NCBI RefSeq assembly: GCF_001625215.2
Contig: NC_030383.2
Location: 59,944,949-60,008,948, forward strand
DNA from: Daucus carota subsp. sativus
Taxonomy: Eukaryota > Streptophyta > Magnoliopsida > Apiales > Apiaceae
Length of the DNA: 64,000 bases
Direction of reading: 5' to 3'
This document shows, in pieces, positions 25,409 to 37,620 of this stretch. The position numbers and the translations under genes were made by a program. Each line of letters opens with the position of its first letter. Position 1 is the stretch's first letter. The notes beneath the pieces were generated by a model, which saw only the letters and a program-made list of their open reading frames with translations, did no database searches and was not told the DNA's origin.

Positions 25409-26519
25409 GGCCGGCTCAAGACATTTTCGGGCCTTAGGTCAATAGGCCTAATTTTTATAAAATACTAATATTTTATTAATAATATAAAGAGAATTTACCA
25501 ATTATACTACTTTATTTGTAAATATACTACATTCTCTAATATCTTTCAAATATACTATCTTTTGAATCTTATTTATAAATATACTAACTTCTCTAATTCA
25601 TCTTTCATTTTTTTTATTACCCCTCTCTCTCCCTCCCTAGCTCCCTCCATCTATCCATTTCCTCCTTCCAAAACACAACCACCGAGTCTCCATCTTCCCT
25701 CAATCCCTAACCCTAATCCCCCTCTTCTCCTTCCCCTCCTACATCTCTCCCATCGAATCCGTCGTCATCATTTCCAGCTTCGCCGCCGTCTGCGGCGGCT
25801 CCAACGACGCCATCAAAATCTATGACCTCTCCACCTCTTCCGAAATTTACTCCTTGAACGGCGCCACTTCCACCGTCCCTTCCCCTCTCCTTCGTCTCGC
25901 TCGACTCCTCGTTCCCGAGGAACCTTCGTTTTTTAGTTGATTGAGGGGGATAGGGTTAGTTGTTTTCTAAAGAAAGGGGATTATGAAGGTTGATTTTGAG
26001 TTGATTTTTTAATTTGATTTGAGTTGCTTTTTAGGTTGCAATGGTAATATTAGAATTGGCCCGAGGGGTGTTTTTTTTGCCTTTGCAACCTGCAACTTGT
26101 TATGCAAATAAATATATTTTTCAATTTTTTTTTCAAAATTGCATTTCTAGTTGCATAAGGTTGCTAACCGTCTCAGATATGTTTATATAATCAATTTAGT
26201 TTTAATATATATAGTATTTTGATTGTGTTTATATAATAAATTACTGATTTTATAAATGCCTAATTCTAATATATTATTTAAATCAATTTTACATTTCAAA
26301 TTATAGATAAAAATATTAAATTCATATACTAAGTGACATAATCAATAAAATTAATAGTATAAAATATTATATATAATAGTGTGTTGAGGGTGATTTTATG
26401 TTTGTTATTTAAATTTTATAAAATTTTGTATTTACATTATTAATAAAATATTAGATTTTTAGAAAAAGTTAGGCCTCTTTTAAGATTGGCCTAAGTTCCA
26501 AGAATGTCTTGAGCCAAAT
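25409..26519. mobile_element. TIR element (hAT-like, degenerate) carrying a captured WD40 fragment
   Basis: The left end GGCCGGCTCAAGACATTTTC and the right end, read inverted as TTGGCTCAAGACATTCTTGG, match for about 15 bp. Homology extends inward with TAGGCC and CTAATATTTTATTAATAAT blocks on both arms. No transposase. A clearly GC-richer gene piece lies at 25715-25935. The superfamily is uncertain because no clean target duplication was found. Confidence 0.55.
25715..25935 (+). pseudogene. Captured fragment of a WD40 gene (PAK1IP1-like)
   Basis: The frame reads FPSYISPIESV, then CGGSNDAIKIYDLSTSSEIYSLNGATSTV, and shifts frame in the following serine-rich part before a stop. The YDLSTSSEI pattern after a GGSND turn matches the first WD repeat of plant PAK1-interacting-protein-1-like proteins. 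Only one repeat is present. CG-rich codons contrast with the AT-rich surroundings, as expected for a captured exon. Confidence 0.55.
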
Positions 26520-26663
26520 TTGTCTCTTTTTTGTGAACCAACTCCTCCTTGTTCTTTTTCTGAAAATAAAGAGAGGCCTTTCCTCGATCCCGATTCTCTA
26601 TCCAATTTACTGATTAAAGTAAATAAATGATGATTTTCCGTCGAAAAGGTTTTTTTTATCAAA

Positions 26664-26984
26664 TTGGTCCTGTCTAGATATAATGTTGAGAGTGCCTCAA
26701 AAAACACTACAACAAACAAGAAAAATGATGGGCATGTAGCTAAAGACGACAAGATGAAAGGAACTAAAAATCAGAAACATGAACTTGATTTAGACTCCAT
26801 TTGTAGAATGGATGAAAGAGCTAAGAAAGGTCTTCCGGTGGCAACAAACGTGAAGATGCCAAGGCAAGTGATTCACTTGGTATTGTCTTTGTTACTAGCA
26901 ATTGCACTTGGCCTGACTGTAAAATATTTAGCAAGTTTTCGGAAGGAGGATGAAAATTGTAAAAAGCAATGTAACGTACATTGA
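26664..26984 (+). pseudogene. RTM2-like C-terminal fragment with membrane anchor, copy 2
   Basis: The frame contains NTTTNKKNDGHVAKDDKMKGTK and RMDERAKKG. It ends with a hydrophobic segment VIHLVLSLLLAIALGLTVKY followed by a short polar tail and TGA. A C-terminal anchor after a charged linker is the RTM2 layout. The HSP20 domain is absent and no start or promoter is evident. Of the four copies this one keeps the anchor in frame. Confidence 0.6.
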
Positions 26985-27911
26985 CAAACATAAAATTATG
27001 TTAAAACATATTGATGATATGAGTAAATAAATAATGTGAAAAGATTGCGAGTCATCTAAAAGGAAACCATCTGTAATTGATCCGGAAAACCTATGCAGCT
27101 TTAAATGCTAGAAATTTAGCAAACAATTTTAAATGGTGATTACAGATGAGAAACTTGGAAACAATTTTTAAGAGTCTAGAAAGAGTTTCTAGGTTTAGGA
27201 CACTCATCATAGTCATCTGTAATATTTGATGTATGTAGCGTGTGAGCCAATTAAGAGTACAATGGCATTATTCGAAGATGTTTACTCCCTCCGTTAAAAT
27301 TACATGTTCTGTTTTGATTTTTTTGTCAATTGATCAAATTTGAACCAAAATTATTATATAGTGTACAACTATTTTTTTTTTTAAAAAAAATATGTCTACA
27401 TTTGAATGTGTATATATCGGATTCTTAGAATTATATAAATAATATATAAAACTCATCAAAGTTGAGTCAATCAAGACCTTTTACCTTGCCAAATGAAAAT
27501 ATAATGACAAGAAGTCAGTTATGACTATAGTTGTGTTATGTATGACAAGAAGTCAGTTATGACTATGTGTTATGTATCAAATTGAATTAGGCAATAAATG
27601 AAGCTTTGAGGTTTTAAAAGATGTTCAGACTAATGCCTGATTTCCGTGATTTACAAAATATTTAATGAATTATTCAAGAGATTTAAGAACCTACAGGCCC
27701 TCATGATTTAGGAGAAAAATAAAGAAGGCTCCGTATATCCATACAATATTTCATATATTCTTGCAAACAAGCAATAACTGATAAACACCTCTAAATAAGG
27801 GGAAAAACAAAGATAACTAGGTCTTAACAATTAATCTTTCTCGCAAACAAGCAATAACTGATTAGGCACATACACGAGGACAAGTCATGAGCAAACACAT
27901 CTGAAAATATT

Positions 27912-28440
27912 CTAGTCGCGTTCCATAAAAATAATGTAAGCAGCCCTTGCAGCATTGGCTTCTGCTTGTTTCTTGGATTTTGCCACTGCGCCTTGAAATA
28001 TTACTCCTACTACTTCCACGGTGGATATAAAAGATGGATTGTGAGGTTCACCAGACATTTCAGTTTTATATATTGGCAAATTTCAACCTATGCTTTGAGC
28101 TAACTCTTGTAACACATTCTTGTAGAGTGGACAAGGAATTTGCAACGGAACAGATACCTGAACACTAAAACTGAGTTAGGAGGACTCCACCAGGCACTTA
28201 TAGCAGTGATCATCAAACATTATAACGTTATCTTTTGCAAATAAAGTACAACATAACAAAGAGTCGATTGACTAAAAATCACCAGCTTGAAGAACTTGCC
28301 TTTTGTAAGGTATCTTTTGCAAATGAAAGAAGAGCAAATTGTGCAGCAGCACGATCAGCTTCCTCCAAAGTCTTATAAGACCCTGGACTTTCATAAGGAC
28401 GTCGTTTAACAAATACTGTGACACAGAGCTTTTACTGTAA
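27912..28440 (-). pseudogene. DRB fragment, copy 2 (parts of dsRBD2 and dsRBD3)
   Basis: The third domain exon (28150-27912) carries the same early TAG as DRB-A but is interrupted by an in-frame stop (FANI then TAA) and a shift. The second domain exon (28434-28296) keeps the GC-type donor sequence AAAAGGCAAG and is cut off near 28440. It lies between RTM2 copy 2 and TPS4. Confidence 0.75.
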
Positions 28441-28928
28441 GTGCAGTGTCCGACTCAAGCTCGTGCTAGGAAAGGATTAAAAATTAACGCTTTTTGTTAC
28501 AAGCCCATGTGAATATTTCCTGCATGTTCGTCAACTGTGCACAGATATGCCCCAACTTTATCAATCGTGACTTGATAACAATCCAAATATATTACAGTTT
28601 CTTAAAATTCATAAATTACTAACAATTTATGTTACATCTCTTGCAACGAGAGAGTTGGTTTGCCAGAATTAACCAGCAAACTATTCTGGATTGATCCATG
28701 GACGGCTTTTGATTAAAAAAATTACTCCGCTCAAACACAAAACTAGCACCGTTTTGAAACAAACAATTATTATGAAAGCGGGTTGAAAAACAAAGCACAC
28801 AATTAACTAATAACGAAAAAAGTACATACGAATCTCAGCTGATCATCACACAAATCGCTGAAACACGAGAACAATATTGAAATCTGTAGCCAACTAAAAT
28901 GAGCTGAAACATGAAATTTCAGTTTGCC

Positions 28929-31361
28929 TTAGAGGGGAACAGGCTGAACCACGAGTGAAAGAAACATAGCCTTGCTTTTACCATCTTGACCAGCATATCC
29001 ATCACTGTCATAGTAAACGTAGTGACCTGATCTACCAATATTTAATATTGTCTCAATATTAGGGCTTGACAATGGCATGTCCCGAGCTCGGCAAGCATTT
29101 ATCTCTCTCCATTTCTTCCTCATTAAGGCCCTCATTTCAGCTCTTGCAGCTTCTTCACTAGTTCCGTTATGAAACATGTGACACTGGATCGACTTGGGAA
29201 CGTCTCCTCTCGCTATCTCATCCTACACAGTATCAACGCATATAGATAAGAGATAAAAGCTCCTAATTAGCATTCACATCAGAAAACCTTTGTACTCACC
29301 GAACTTAGGTTGAGTACGTATTTAGGAGAAACAAAGCCCTATAGATAATACACGTGTGTGTTACGTTGATGCACAAAATTGAGTACAACATCTTTCAAAA
29401 AATGACATGTGCTTAGTTTTGATTAGAATGAGCTTCCTGTATTCACAAAGATAGCTCCAATTAAAACATCCCACCTCAATTAATGTCATGTCATTTTGTG
29501 CAGAATTTTTATGATAATGATTTTCATACCGAGGAAGTTCCATTATCGTCGACTATTCGACATACTGTTCCTAATGAGTGTAATATATCAGGCATGTCCT
29601 CAAGAAACTCTAATGCTTCCTTTTCAATTGGATTCGCTAAGAAAATGTAAGATTGAGTTGCAAGACTAGGTAGTGCTATTGACAATTTGCCGTTCTCCAA
29701 GTACTCTTCCAGTGTTGGTGTATATCCACTATGATACCACCGTGCCTCCACCAAGTAACATTTTACCAGTTCAAACCACTATTCAAGATGGATTAAACTT
29801 AATTAGGACCATTGATACAAGTGTTCAGAGACAAAATTAGTAAAAACTAAAAAGTGAGTACACATATGATCAAGATTACCGCTTTTTTTAGGTGTGGTAA
29901 AACATCAGTATTCTGTTCCCTGTGAATGTAGTGATGAACTGTCTCATTCACCATGTTGTATAGCGCGAGAAAACAAATCCTCATGTAGTCTGGAAGAAGT
30001 TGTACAGAATTTATATCCCACCTAGAGTCGCAAATAGGGCTAATGATGTCAATATTGAAGATTAATTGGATATTGTACTCGGAAAAGTTGTATGTCAACA
30101 GGAAAAGGTAAGTACAAACCTTTCAATGGCATCGGTGAAGAGTTCAAGTTCATGCACAGTACCATAAATATCATATATGTCATCTATAACTGAGATCATT
30201 TGGATTGCTTTAGCTGCTTCAATTCTGCAATTCCCAAATTGTGGTTGAGGGGCAATTCCCACAGTCCATATGAAGGATTCCACCAGCCTATCTCTAGCGA
30301 AGCTCAATTTTGTGGACATATCTAGTTCCTTCCACCACCTGCATGCACATTTCAAATACATGGGAACAAATTGAAGAGCATGCAATTTAAAAATGACTGA
30401 CGACTACCTTGATGCAATTTTAAGCTCCTCTTGGTATAGTCCTTGGACAGTGTTGTAGTCCAACTTAGCAAGCTCTAGTAATTCAGGATTCATGTTGTTG
30501 CTTCTTGAGTAGAAATCTATATACCACCTGGCCTCTAATCTTAGCATCCTCCAATTCACTGGAAGTTCCAAGGCATATCTCACTTTGATGCTGAGATTCG
30601 GATCAGTTATATTGCCTAAAATTTCTGTCAGGGTTTTAGATGTAAAGCTCCATGCAGCCTCCATATATAATAGACTCTCCTTCACAGGAGAAGTAGTACG
30701 CCTCATACAAACTTAAGACTCCTTTGGCATCTTCGCAAAGGCAACCTTTGAAGCTTCCATCCTCCATAAAGTACTCAAAAACATCTGCACATTACACAAA
30801 CACGGACTAAGATATATATAGACTATAGAGTAAAAGACTTCACACGTGTTTTTAGTGCAAGTAAGCCGAAAAAAATACAAAAAAATATTAGACCTTGTGA
30901 GATACGATATCCATGTTGTCTGAGAAGTCTGAATCTCAGAGCTGCAGCATGCAAATCACTCCTTTCCAAGGTCTCAGAACTCTGATCCTCATATATCTTC
31001 ATCAAGACACTCTTTATTTCTTGCTCAAAATGATAACCCAATCCAAGTCTTTGCAAATCATCAATCAGCTCGAGTTGAGCTAAATTAGGCTTAGCAACAT
31101 CATTCAACATCTCTATCACATTTACTTTCAACTCATTCACTCGTCCGTTAAAACGTTCTTTCTGTTAGCATGAAATGCAGAGCAATTAGATATCAACTTG
31201 ATATCTTAATTCATAATTGAACCTGAAAAAAATTTGAAACAAGACATTACCGTGTAATCAGTGGCCAAGGTCTGCACAAAATCGTCGTCCCAGATACAAG
31301 GCTTGTAATTTCCAGATCGCCTTACGACAGGCAAAGGATGATTCACAGTAAGAGTACTCAT
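28929..31361 (-). pseudogene. TPS4: TPS1-like terpene synthase with a 4-bp frameshift in exon 3
   Basis: All seven exons are present: 31361-31251, 31161-30894, 30784-30408, 30338-30120, 30021-29880, 29778-29530, 29222-28929. Exon 3 is 377 nt instead of 373: around 30663-30670 the sequence reads CCATATATAATAG where TPS1 has CCATAATAG. The frame shifts after GESI and meets TAA, giving about 175 residues and no catalytic domain. Everything downstream of the shift is otherwise intact (DDIYD, splice sites), with one extra His codon in exon 5 and DDNGTSS in place of DDYGTSS. The break looks recent. If the extra bases were an assembly error the gene would encode a full enzyme. The frame upstream of the ATG is open for 32 codons but does not look like a transit peptide. 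Confidence 0.8.
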
Positions 31362-32196
31362 CTTTCTTCGGCTAATAACTTTGATCAAAATTGTATAAAA
31401 TGTGCATGCACTATCTTTCTTATTTTTGGTGATTAGAATGCAAGAAATCCTAATCAATTATATACTGAGAATTCGAAATTTCCTGTACACGTACGCCACT
31501 AAGAATTAATACTTTCTTTATTGAAAATTAGTACTAATTATTTGAAATTTAACTAATTCTTTCCATAAAGTTGTGCCCAAGACAAAGACATAAAGCTAGC
31601 TAGCTGTAAAAATTTCAAATAACAGCAACTCTAGAGCACTGTTAATAGTGTAGAGCATTCTTATTATACTATCCATATATGGAGTTGTTCAATATTTCAA
31701 ATTACGACACATGCACACTACTTAAACAGTGGTTCTTTCTAAAAATATAATATCTATTTAAGCAAATAATTGGTGATGTACTGATTATTGACAGAAGATT
31801 TCCAGTCCCCAACTAAATCTGGTCAAAAGTATAAATTGAACGGAAATAAAAATAGAAAAATAGAAAAGTATTAAGTTATGAGCATGTTCAAACATTTAGT
31901 TACGGATATTCTGTGTATAGCACTTCTCCTGAGAGTACATTCACATTTTCTTTTCTCGAAGGGAATATCTCAGAATCTTCAAGATTGTCAGAGCCATCTC
32001 TATATTCAATTTGCTTGTTTCTACTGCGAGAAAATCCCTGCTTGTTTTGATTTGGAAAGTCAGGGTTTCTCCTTATTTACAATTGATGATTATATTTCAA
32101 ACCCAATATATGAGCAATGGCAAACAACTCACAAGTTTCACAACCATCATATAATTCTCTCTCTCCCAATAATGTAGCATGTTATCTACTTCTATG
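31362..32196. other. TPS4 upstream region
   Basis: Aligns with the region upstream of the Pack-MULE at TPS1 (5936-6560) as far as about 31950, so about 580 bp of promoter were duplicated together. The minus-strand TATA-like sequence GTATATAATTG is near 31455-31466. No gene is seen from 31950 to 32196. Confidence 0.5.
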
Positions 32197-32536
32197 GGGG
32201 TGTTTGGAAATTAGAGGTTTGGGGTAAAATTAGAGGTTTGGGGTGTTTTAGAGGTTTGACTATTTCAATCCGCTAATGTTAGTGTTTGGTAGTTAGCGGA
32301 TTGAAACAGAAGTTTGGGCTCAAAAAGCTAATTTTCAAAAAGCTAGTTTGAGGAGCTTTTTGGGTTAGCGGTTTGGGTATGTGTCACAAAAAGCTCATCA
32401 AACAGCTATTTACCAAACAGTTTTACAAGAAACCGCTAATTCAATCCGCTAGTCAAAACATCTATTTAAATCAGCTAGTCAAAACATATAATTCAATCCG
32501 CTAACAGCTAACCGCTAATTCCCAAACATGGCCTAT
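32197..32536. mobile_element. MITE with GGGTGTTTGG ends
   Basis: Left GGGGGTGTTTGGAAATTAG and right CTAATTCCCAAACATGGCC are inverted. The interior is built of TTAGCGGATTGAA / TTCAATCCGCTAA repeats in both orientations. The ends resemble plant hAT-derived MITEs. Confidence 0.65.
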
Positions 32537-32627
32537 ATTCAGCATGTCTTCATAATGCGGATCTAAATTTGGGCCAGCATAGCATCCATCACCATATTAT
32601 ACATTAGGCCATTCTCATATGTTACCC

Positions 32628-33165
32628 CACTACAACAATTCTACGCATTTACGACGGAAAAGGTGAAGAACTAAACTTACGACCGAAAATCAATATTCAT
32701 CATATGTTCTCGTCAGTTCTTACGACATATACACTCCACCGTCGTATTTACTCTGTTTATTCGCTAGAATTAAGGCACAAACTAATAAAATATAATAAAT
32801 TTTTCCCGCGGAAAAAACGTTGGTAAGTTATGTTTTTGTCGTGACTAAACCGTCGTAAGTTAACATATCTAGCTAATTAAAAACATAAAATAATGAAAAT
32901 AAAATGGTTCCGGTTCCGTCGTAAGTTCACATATTATATAATTATAGCTATTTAAAAAAGAAAAAATAAATAAAAATGATATGCTTTATTTTTCCGTCGT
33001 AACTAAACCGTCGTAAGCTAACATATTTGATAATTAAAAATACACAAATAAATGAAAATAAAATGATTTCCGATTCCGTCGTAACTACGCCATCGCAAGT
33101 TCACATAATTATATAATTATATCTATTTAAAATCAAAAGATAATTGAAAATTATATCATGTTCTA
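32628..33165. mobile_element. CACTA element remnant (right end lost)
   Basis: The left end CACTACAACAATTCTACGC is followed by TTTACGACGGAAAAGG and repeated CGTCGTAA units like those of the element at 12305-13157. No matching right terminus is found, and the similarity fades near 33165. Confidence 0.6.
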
Positions 33166-33354
33166 ACTTACAAATACCCGCTATTCCTAAAGCAAACGCA
33201 CAAAGCGGTAAGTAAATTTTTCTCAATCGTTCAATGAAGGAGCCTCACTAGGTGATCATGTTAGAAAGACAATACAACAAACTTTTTAAGATTCTTTGTA
33301 ATCTGCTAAATTTTTCTGCATTAAAAGTGCCAGGTAACTTGATTTCAAATCCCT

Positions 33355-33725
33355 GACGGAGCTAATCGAGTTTAACTCGTAAGAAATTTGAATTTGATAT
33401 ATTAACAATAGAGCCAAAAATTCCAATACTAAACTGAGCTCGAGTTTGAAATTACTAGGGCTCCTGCGGTTGGTAAGCCTAATTGATCCTTTATTTTGTT
33501 TATAAATTTATATTTTGTAAATATATTGGGTTACCATTTAATATTTAATAAGTTAATACTATATATTAGACGGAGTCAAATGTTTCGAGTTTTTGTAGAC
33601 AAATTGATTCAAGATTTCGAGCCGAATTCAAACCTGTCGAATTTCTATTGAGAATTCCGAACTTAAAAACTATGCCTCAATCGAGCTCGACGAGCTCGAC
33701 TCCGAACTACTTACTCGAGCATATA
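33355..33725. repeat. Second copy of the CGAGCTCGA-rich dispersed repeat
   Basis: Shares GAGCTAATCGAGTTTAACTCG and TCAATCGAGCTCGACGAG with 11805-13265. This copy lacks the SINE and CACTA insertions seen in the other, so it marks the uninterrupted state for that part. Confidence 0.5.
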
Positions 33726-33924
33726 TGTTTCCACCCACAATATATGATTGACATATGATATGACAATAAAATAAGTGGAGTTTCAACTTCTATTCTTCAA
33801 TAACTAATTTCTTATTAAATGAATATTAATATGCAGTCATTCACTTCATAGTTGGTATATTCTAATAAGCTCATTTCTGTACTTTTATTGGTAGAACATA
33901 ATGAAAGAACTTAACTTTGCTGCA

Positions 33925-34604
33925 GGTTTTCAAAAGGAGCAGCTTAGTGTTCAATTAGCTCAAACAAGAGAGCTGATTATTAGCTGAGAGTGCCTGGTTG
34001 GAGATAATACAGCCGAACTGTGACATGGACAAAATCACTTCCAAATTTAAGTTTGTGGATCAGATACTCTACATTACAACAGCGGAAGTTGATGACGAAT
34101 GCTCAAACTCCAGAGCTTCAGAAGTCTATCAATGAGAAGAAGCATCCAGACAACGTAAATGATGAAAGCAGACGTAAACCTACTACTGTGACTAATCCAG
34201 AGTTTAGTACATACCAAACAGGGGATACCGCAGCAAATGGTGAAACTGCTCTTAAGCAGGTGAAAAAAGAGGTGACTAATGACGGGAAGAGTGGAGAATC
34301 AAGTGATTACAGGCCTTGGGACCCTAGATATAATGTTGAGAATGCCTCAAAAAACACTATAACAAACAAGAAAAATGACGGGTATGTAGCTAAAGACAAC
34401 AAGATGAAAGGAACTAAAAATCAGAAATATGAACCTGAACCAGACTCCATTTATAGAATGGATGAAAGAGCTAAGAAAGGTCTTTTGCGCGCTGGCAACA
34501 AACGTGAAGATGCCAAGGCAAGTAATTCACTTCGTATTGGCTCTGTAACTAGCAATTGCACTTGGCCTGACCGTGAAATATTCAGCAAGTTTTTGGGAGG
34601 ATGA
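33925..34604 (+). pseudogene. RTM2-like pseudogene, copy 3
   Basis: After an intron-like TTTGCTGCAG the exon reads GFQKEQLSVQLAQTRELIIS, which is the strand-forming GFKKEQ segment typical of HSP20 domains, and then hits TGA. A further shift separates the DMDKITSKFKF and DQILYI segment. The long linker (NPEFSTYQTGDTAANGETAL, VKKEVTNDGKSGESSDYRPW) is open, but the membrane anchor is out of frame, so the last residues read NSLRIGSVTSNCTWPDREIF instead. This copy has the most complete linker of the four. Confidence 0.7.
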
Positions 34605-35411
34605 AAATTGGAAAAACAGTGGATTACATTGACAAACATACAATCATGTTGAAACATATTGATGATATCAGTAAATAAATGATGTGAAAAGATTGCGAGG
34701 CATCTAAAAGGAAACCATCTGGAATTGATCCGGAAAACCTATGCAACATTAAATGCTAGAAATTAGCAAGCAACTTCAAATGCTAGAAATTTAGCAAACA
34801 ACTTTAAATGGAGATTACAGATGAGAAACTTGGAAACAATTTTTAAGCGTCTAGAAAGGGTTTCTAGGTTTAAGACACTGCTCATATATAGTCATCTGTA
34901 ATATTTGATGTATGTAGCGTGTGAGCCAATTAAGAGTACACTGATATTATTGGAAGATGGTTACACCCTTCGTTTCAAATTACATGTCCTGTTGTGACTT
35001 TTTTTCGTCAATAGTCAAATTTTAACTAAAATATTCATATAGTGTATAATTGAAAAAAAATTAAAAAAAATACAAGATCTACATTTGAATGTATATTTCG
35101 GATTCTTATAATCATATATATAATATATAAAACTCAGTCAAAGTTGGGTCAATTTGACGGAAACAAAGTGAAAACTGAACATGTAATTTTTCAAGAGATT
35201 TAAGAATCTACAGGCAATCATGATTTAGCAGAAAAATAAAGAAGGCTCAGTATATCCATACAATTTTTCATATATTCTTGCAATAAAATGTTCAGATAAA
35301 CACCTCTAAGGAAAGGAAGAAAAACAAAGATAACCAGGTCTTAACAAACTTTCTGGCAAACAAGCAATAACTGATTAGGCACATCCATGAGGAAACACAT
35401 CTGAAAACATT

Positions 35412-35650
35412 CTAGTCACGTTCCATAAAAACAGTGTAAGCAGCCCTTGCAGCATTGGCTTCTGTTTGTTTCTTGGATTTTGCCACTGTGCCTTGAAATA
35501 TTACGTACTCCGACTACTTCCACGGCGGATATAAAAGATGGATTGTGAGGTTTCACCAGACATTTCAGTTTTATATACTGGCAAATTGCAACCTATGCTT
35601 TGAGCTAATTCTTGTAACACGTTCTTGTAGCGTGGACAAGAATTTGCAAA
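35412..35650 (-). pseudogene. DRB fragment, copy 3 (dsRBD3 exon)
   Basis: Matches the DRB-A exon 4, with the same MERD-stop end. An insertion (TACGTACTCCGAC) and an extra T in GAGGTTTCACC break the frame. The dsRBD2 exon is absent; the next RTM2 copy begins about 200 bp on. Confidence 0.7.
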
Positions 35651-35847
35651 GAAATTAACAGGTACCGGAACATTAAAACTGAGTTAGGACTCCACCAGGC
35701 ACTTATAGCAGTGATCATCAAACATTACAACCACTCCCAGCTATAGAAAATCAGCACACCAAACCAGTGAAACTATAATAAAGTACAACATAACAAAGAG
35801 TCGATTGACTAAAAATCCGTAGCTATAATTTTTGTCCAGAAAGTAAA

Positions 35848-36290
35848 TGATGAAAGCAGAAGTAAACCTACTACTGTGACTAATCCAGAGTTTAGTACAT
35901 ACCAAACAGGGGATACTGCAGCAAATGGTGAAACTGCTCTAAGCAGGTGAAAAAAGAGGTGACTAATGACGGGAAGAGTGGAGAATCAAGTGATTACAGA
36001 CCTTGGGACTCTAGATATAATGTTGAGAATGCCTCAAAAAACACTACAACAAACAAGAAAAATGACGGGTATGTTGCCAAAGACGACAAGATGAAAGGAA
36101 CTAAAAATCAAAAACATGAATCTGATTCCGACTCCATTTGTAGAATGGATGAAAGAGCTAAGAAATTAGGTCTTGCGCTGGCAACAAACGTGAAGATGGC
36201 AAGGTAAGTGATTCACTTCGTATTGGCTGTGTTACTAGCAATTGCACTTGGCCTGACCGTGAAATATTCAGCAAGTTTTTGGAAGGAGGA
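35848..36290 (+). pseudogene. RTM2-like C-terminal fragment, copy 4
   Basis: Carries the same linker as copy 3, but one T is lost (GCTCTAAGCAGG against GCTCTTAAGCAGG), shifting the frame. The part from VKKEVTNDGKSG to RMDERAKK is open, and the anchor (LLAIALGLTVKY) is in another frame. The HSP20 part is absent. Confidence 0.65.
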
Positions 36291-36672
36291 TGAAAATCTA
36301 AAAAACAATGTAATGTACATTGACAAACATAGAATCAAGTCAAAACATATTGATGATATTAGTAAACAAATAATGTGAAAAGATTGCGAGGCATCTAAAA
36401 GGAAATCATCAGTAACACTGATCCAGAAAACCTATGCAACTTTAAATGCTAGAGATTAGCAAGCAATTTCAAATGCTAGAAATTTAGCACACTACTTTAA
36501 ATGGTGATTACAAATGAGAAACTGGGAAACAATTTTTAAGCGTCTAGAAAGAGTTTCTCGGTTTAGGACACTCCTCATAGCCATCTGTAATTTTTGATGT
36601 ATGCAGTGTGCATTTACGCCAATCAAGAGCACACTGGCATTATTGGAAGATGGTTACTTCCTCCGTTTCAAA

Positions 36673-37165
36673 TATACTACTTACGACGAAAATAAAATCC
36701 TTTTACGAGGAAAATATTCCGTCGTAAGTTCAGGCTAATGGGACCCAACCTTAAAGTACGACATTATTTCCATCGCAAGGTAATCGACAAAAATATTCCG
36801 TCATAAGTTCAGACAGGAAATTTACTAGTTGGGACCCACCCTTAAAGTACAACATTATTTCCGCCGCAAGTTAACTATTTTACGACGAAAAGTTTCTGTC
36901 GTAAGTTCAGACAAAGAAATTTACTGAATGGGACCCACACTTGAAGTACGTTATTTTTTACGTCATAACTGTTATTTGGAGCCCACCATCTTATAACTTA
37001 TGACGTAATGATAATCTTCTGATGAAATTTATACATGCGACTAATTTTGAACTTAAGACATGCACGTTCAACCGCGACGAAAATATTTCATCGTAATTAC
37101 ATCCATTTACGACGGATGTAGTTTTAAAAATCCTTCGTAATTAAACACCCACTTTTGTTGTAGTG
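36673..37165. mobile_element. CACTA element remnant
   Basis: Right end TTTTGTTGTAGTG; interior with CGTCGTAAGTTCAG and GGGACCCA-type units. The left end begins at CTACTTACGACG without a full CACTA. The flanks are continuous with the composite segment of copies 2 and 3, which shows that it was inserted there. Confidence 0.6.
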
Positions 37166-37620
37166 GGCGTATGTTTTAATAGTGAAACCAAACAATTACC
37201 AAAGGACTTCATATCAAGACCTCTTACCCTTGCCAAATGAAAGCAATAATGACAAGAAGCCAGTTATGACTATAGTTGTGTTAGGTATCAAATTGAATTA
37301 AGCATTAAATTAAGCTTTGAGGTTTTAAAAGATGTTCAGATTAATGCCTGATTTCTGTGATTTACAAAATATTTAATAAATTTTTCAAGAGATTTAAGAA
37401 ATTACAGGCCCTCATGATTTACCAGAAAAATAAATTAGAAGGATCCATATATCCATACAATTTTTCATATATTCTTGCATAAAATGTTCAGATAAACACA
37501 TCTAAGGAAAGGAAGAAAAACAAAGATAACCAGGTCTTAACAAACTTTCTCGCAAACAAGCAATAACTGATTAGGCACATCCATGAGGACAAGTCATGAG
37601 GAAACACATCTAAAAACATT

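Noticed and set aside
25562..25825. Plus-strand open frame of 87 residues rich in Pro, Leu and Arg
   Set aside because: It is an off-frame reading of the GC-rich captured WD40 fragment.
31362..31457. In-frame ATG 32 codons upstream of TPS4 as a transit-peptide start
   Set aside because: The extension covers the TATA-like and promoter region shared with TPS1, has mixed charge, and the intact paralogues TPS2 and TPS3 have upstream in-frame stops.
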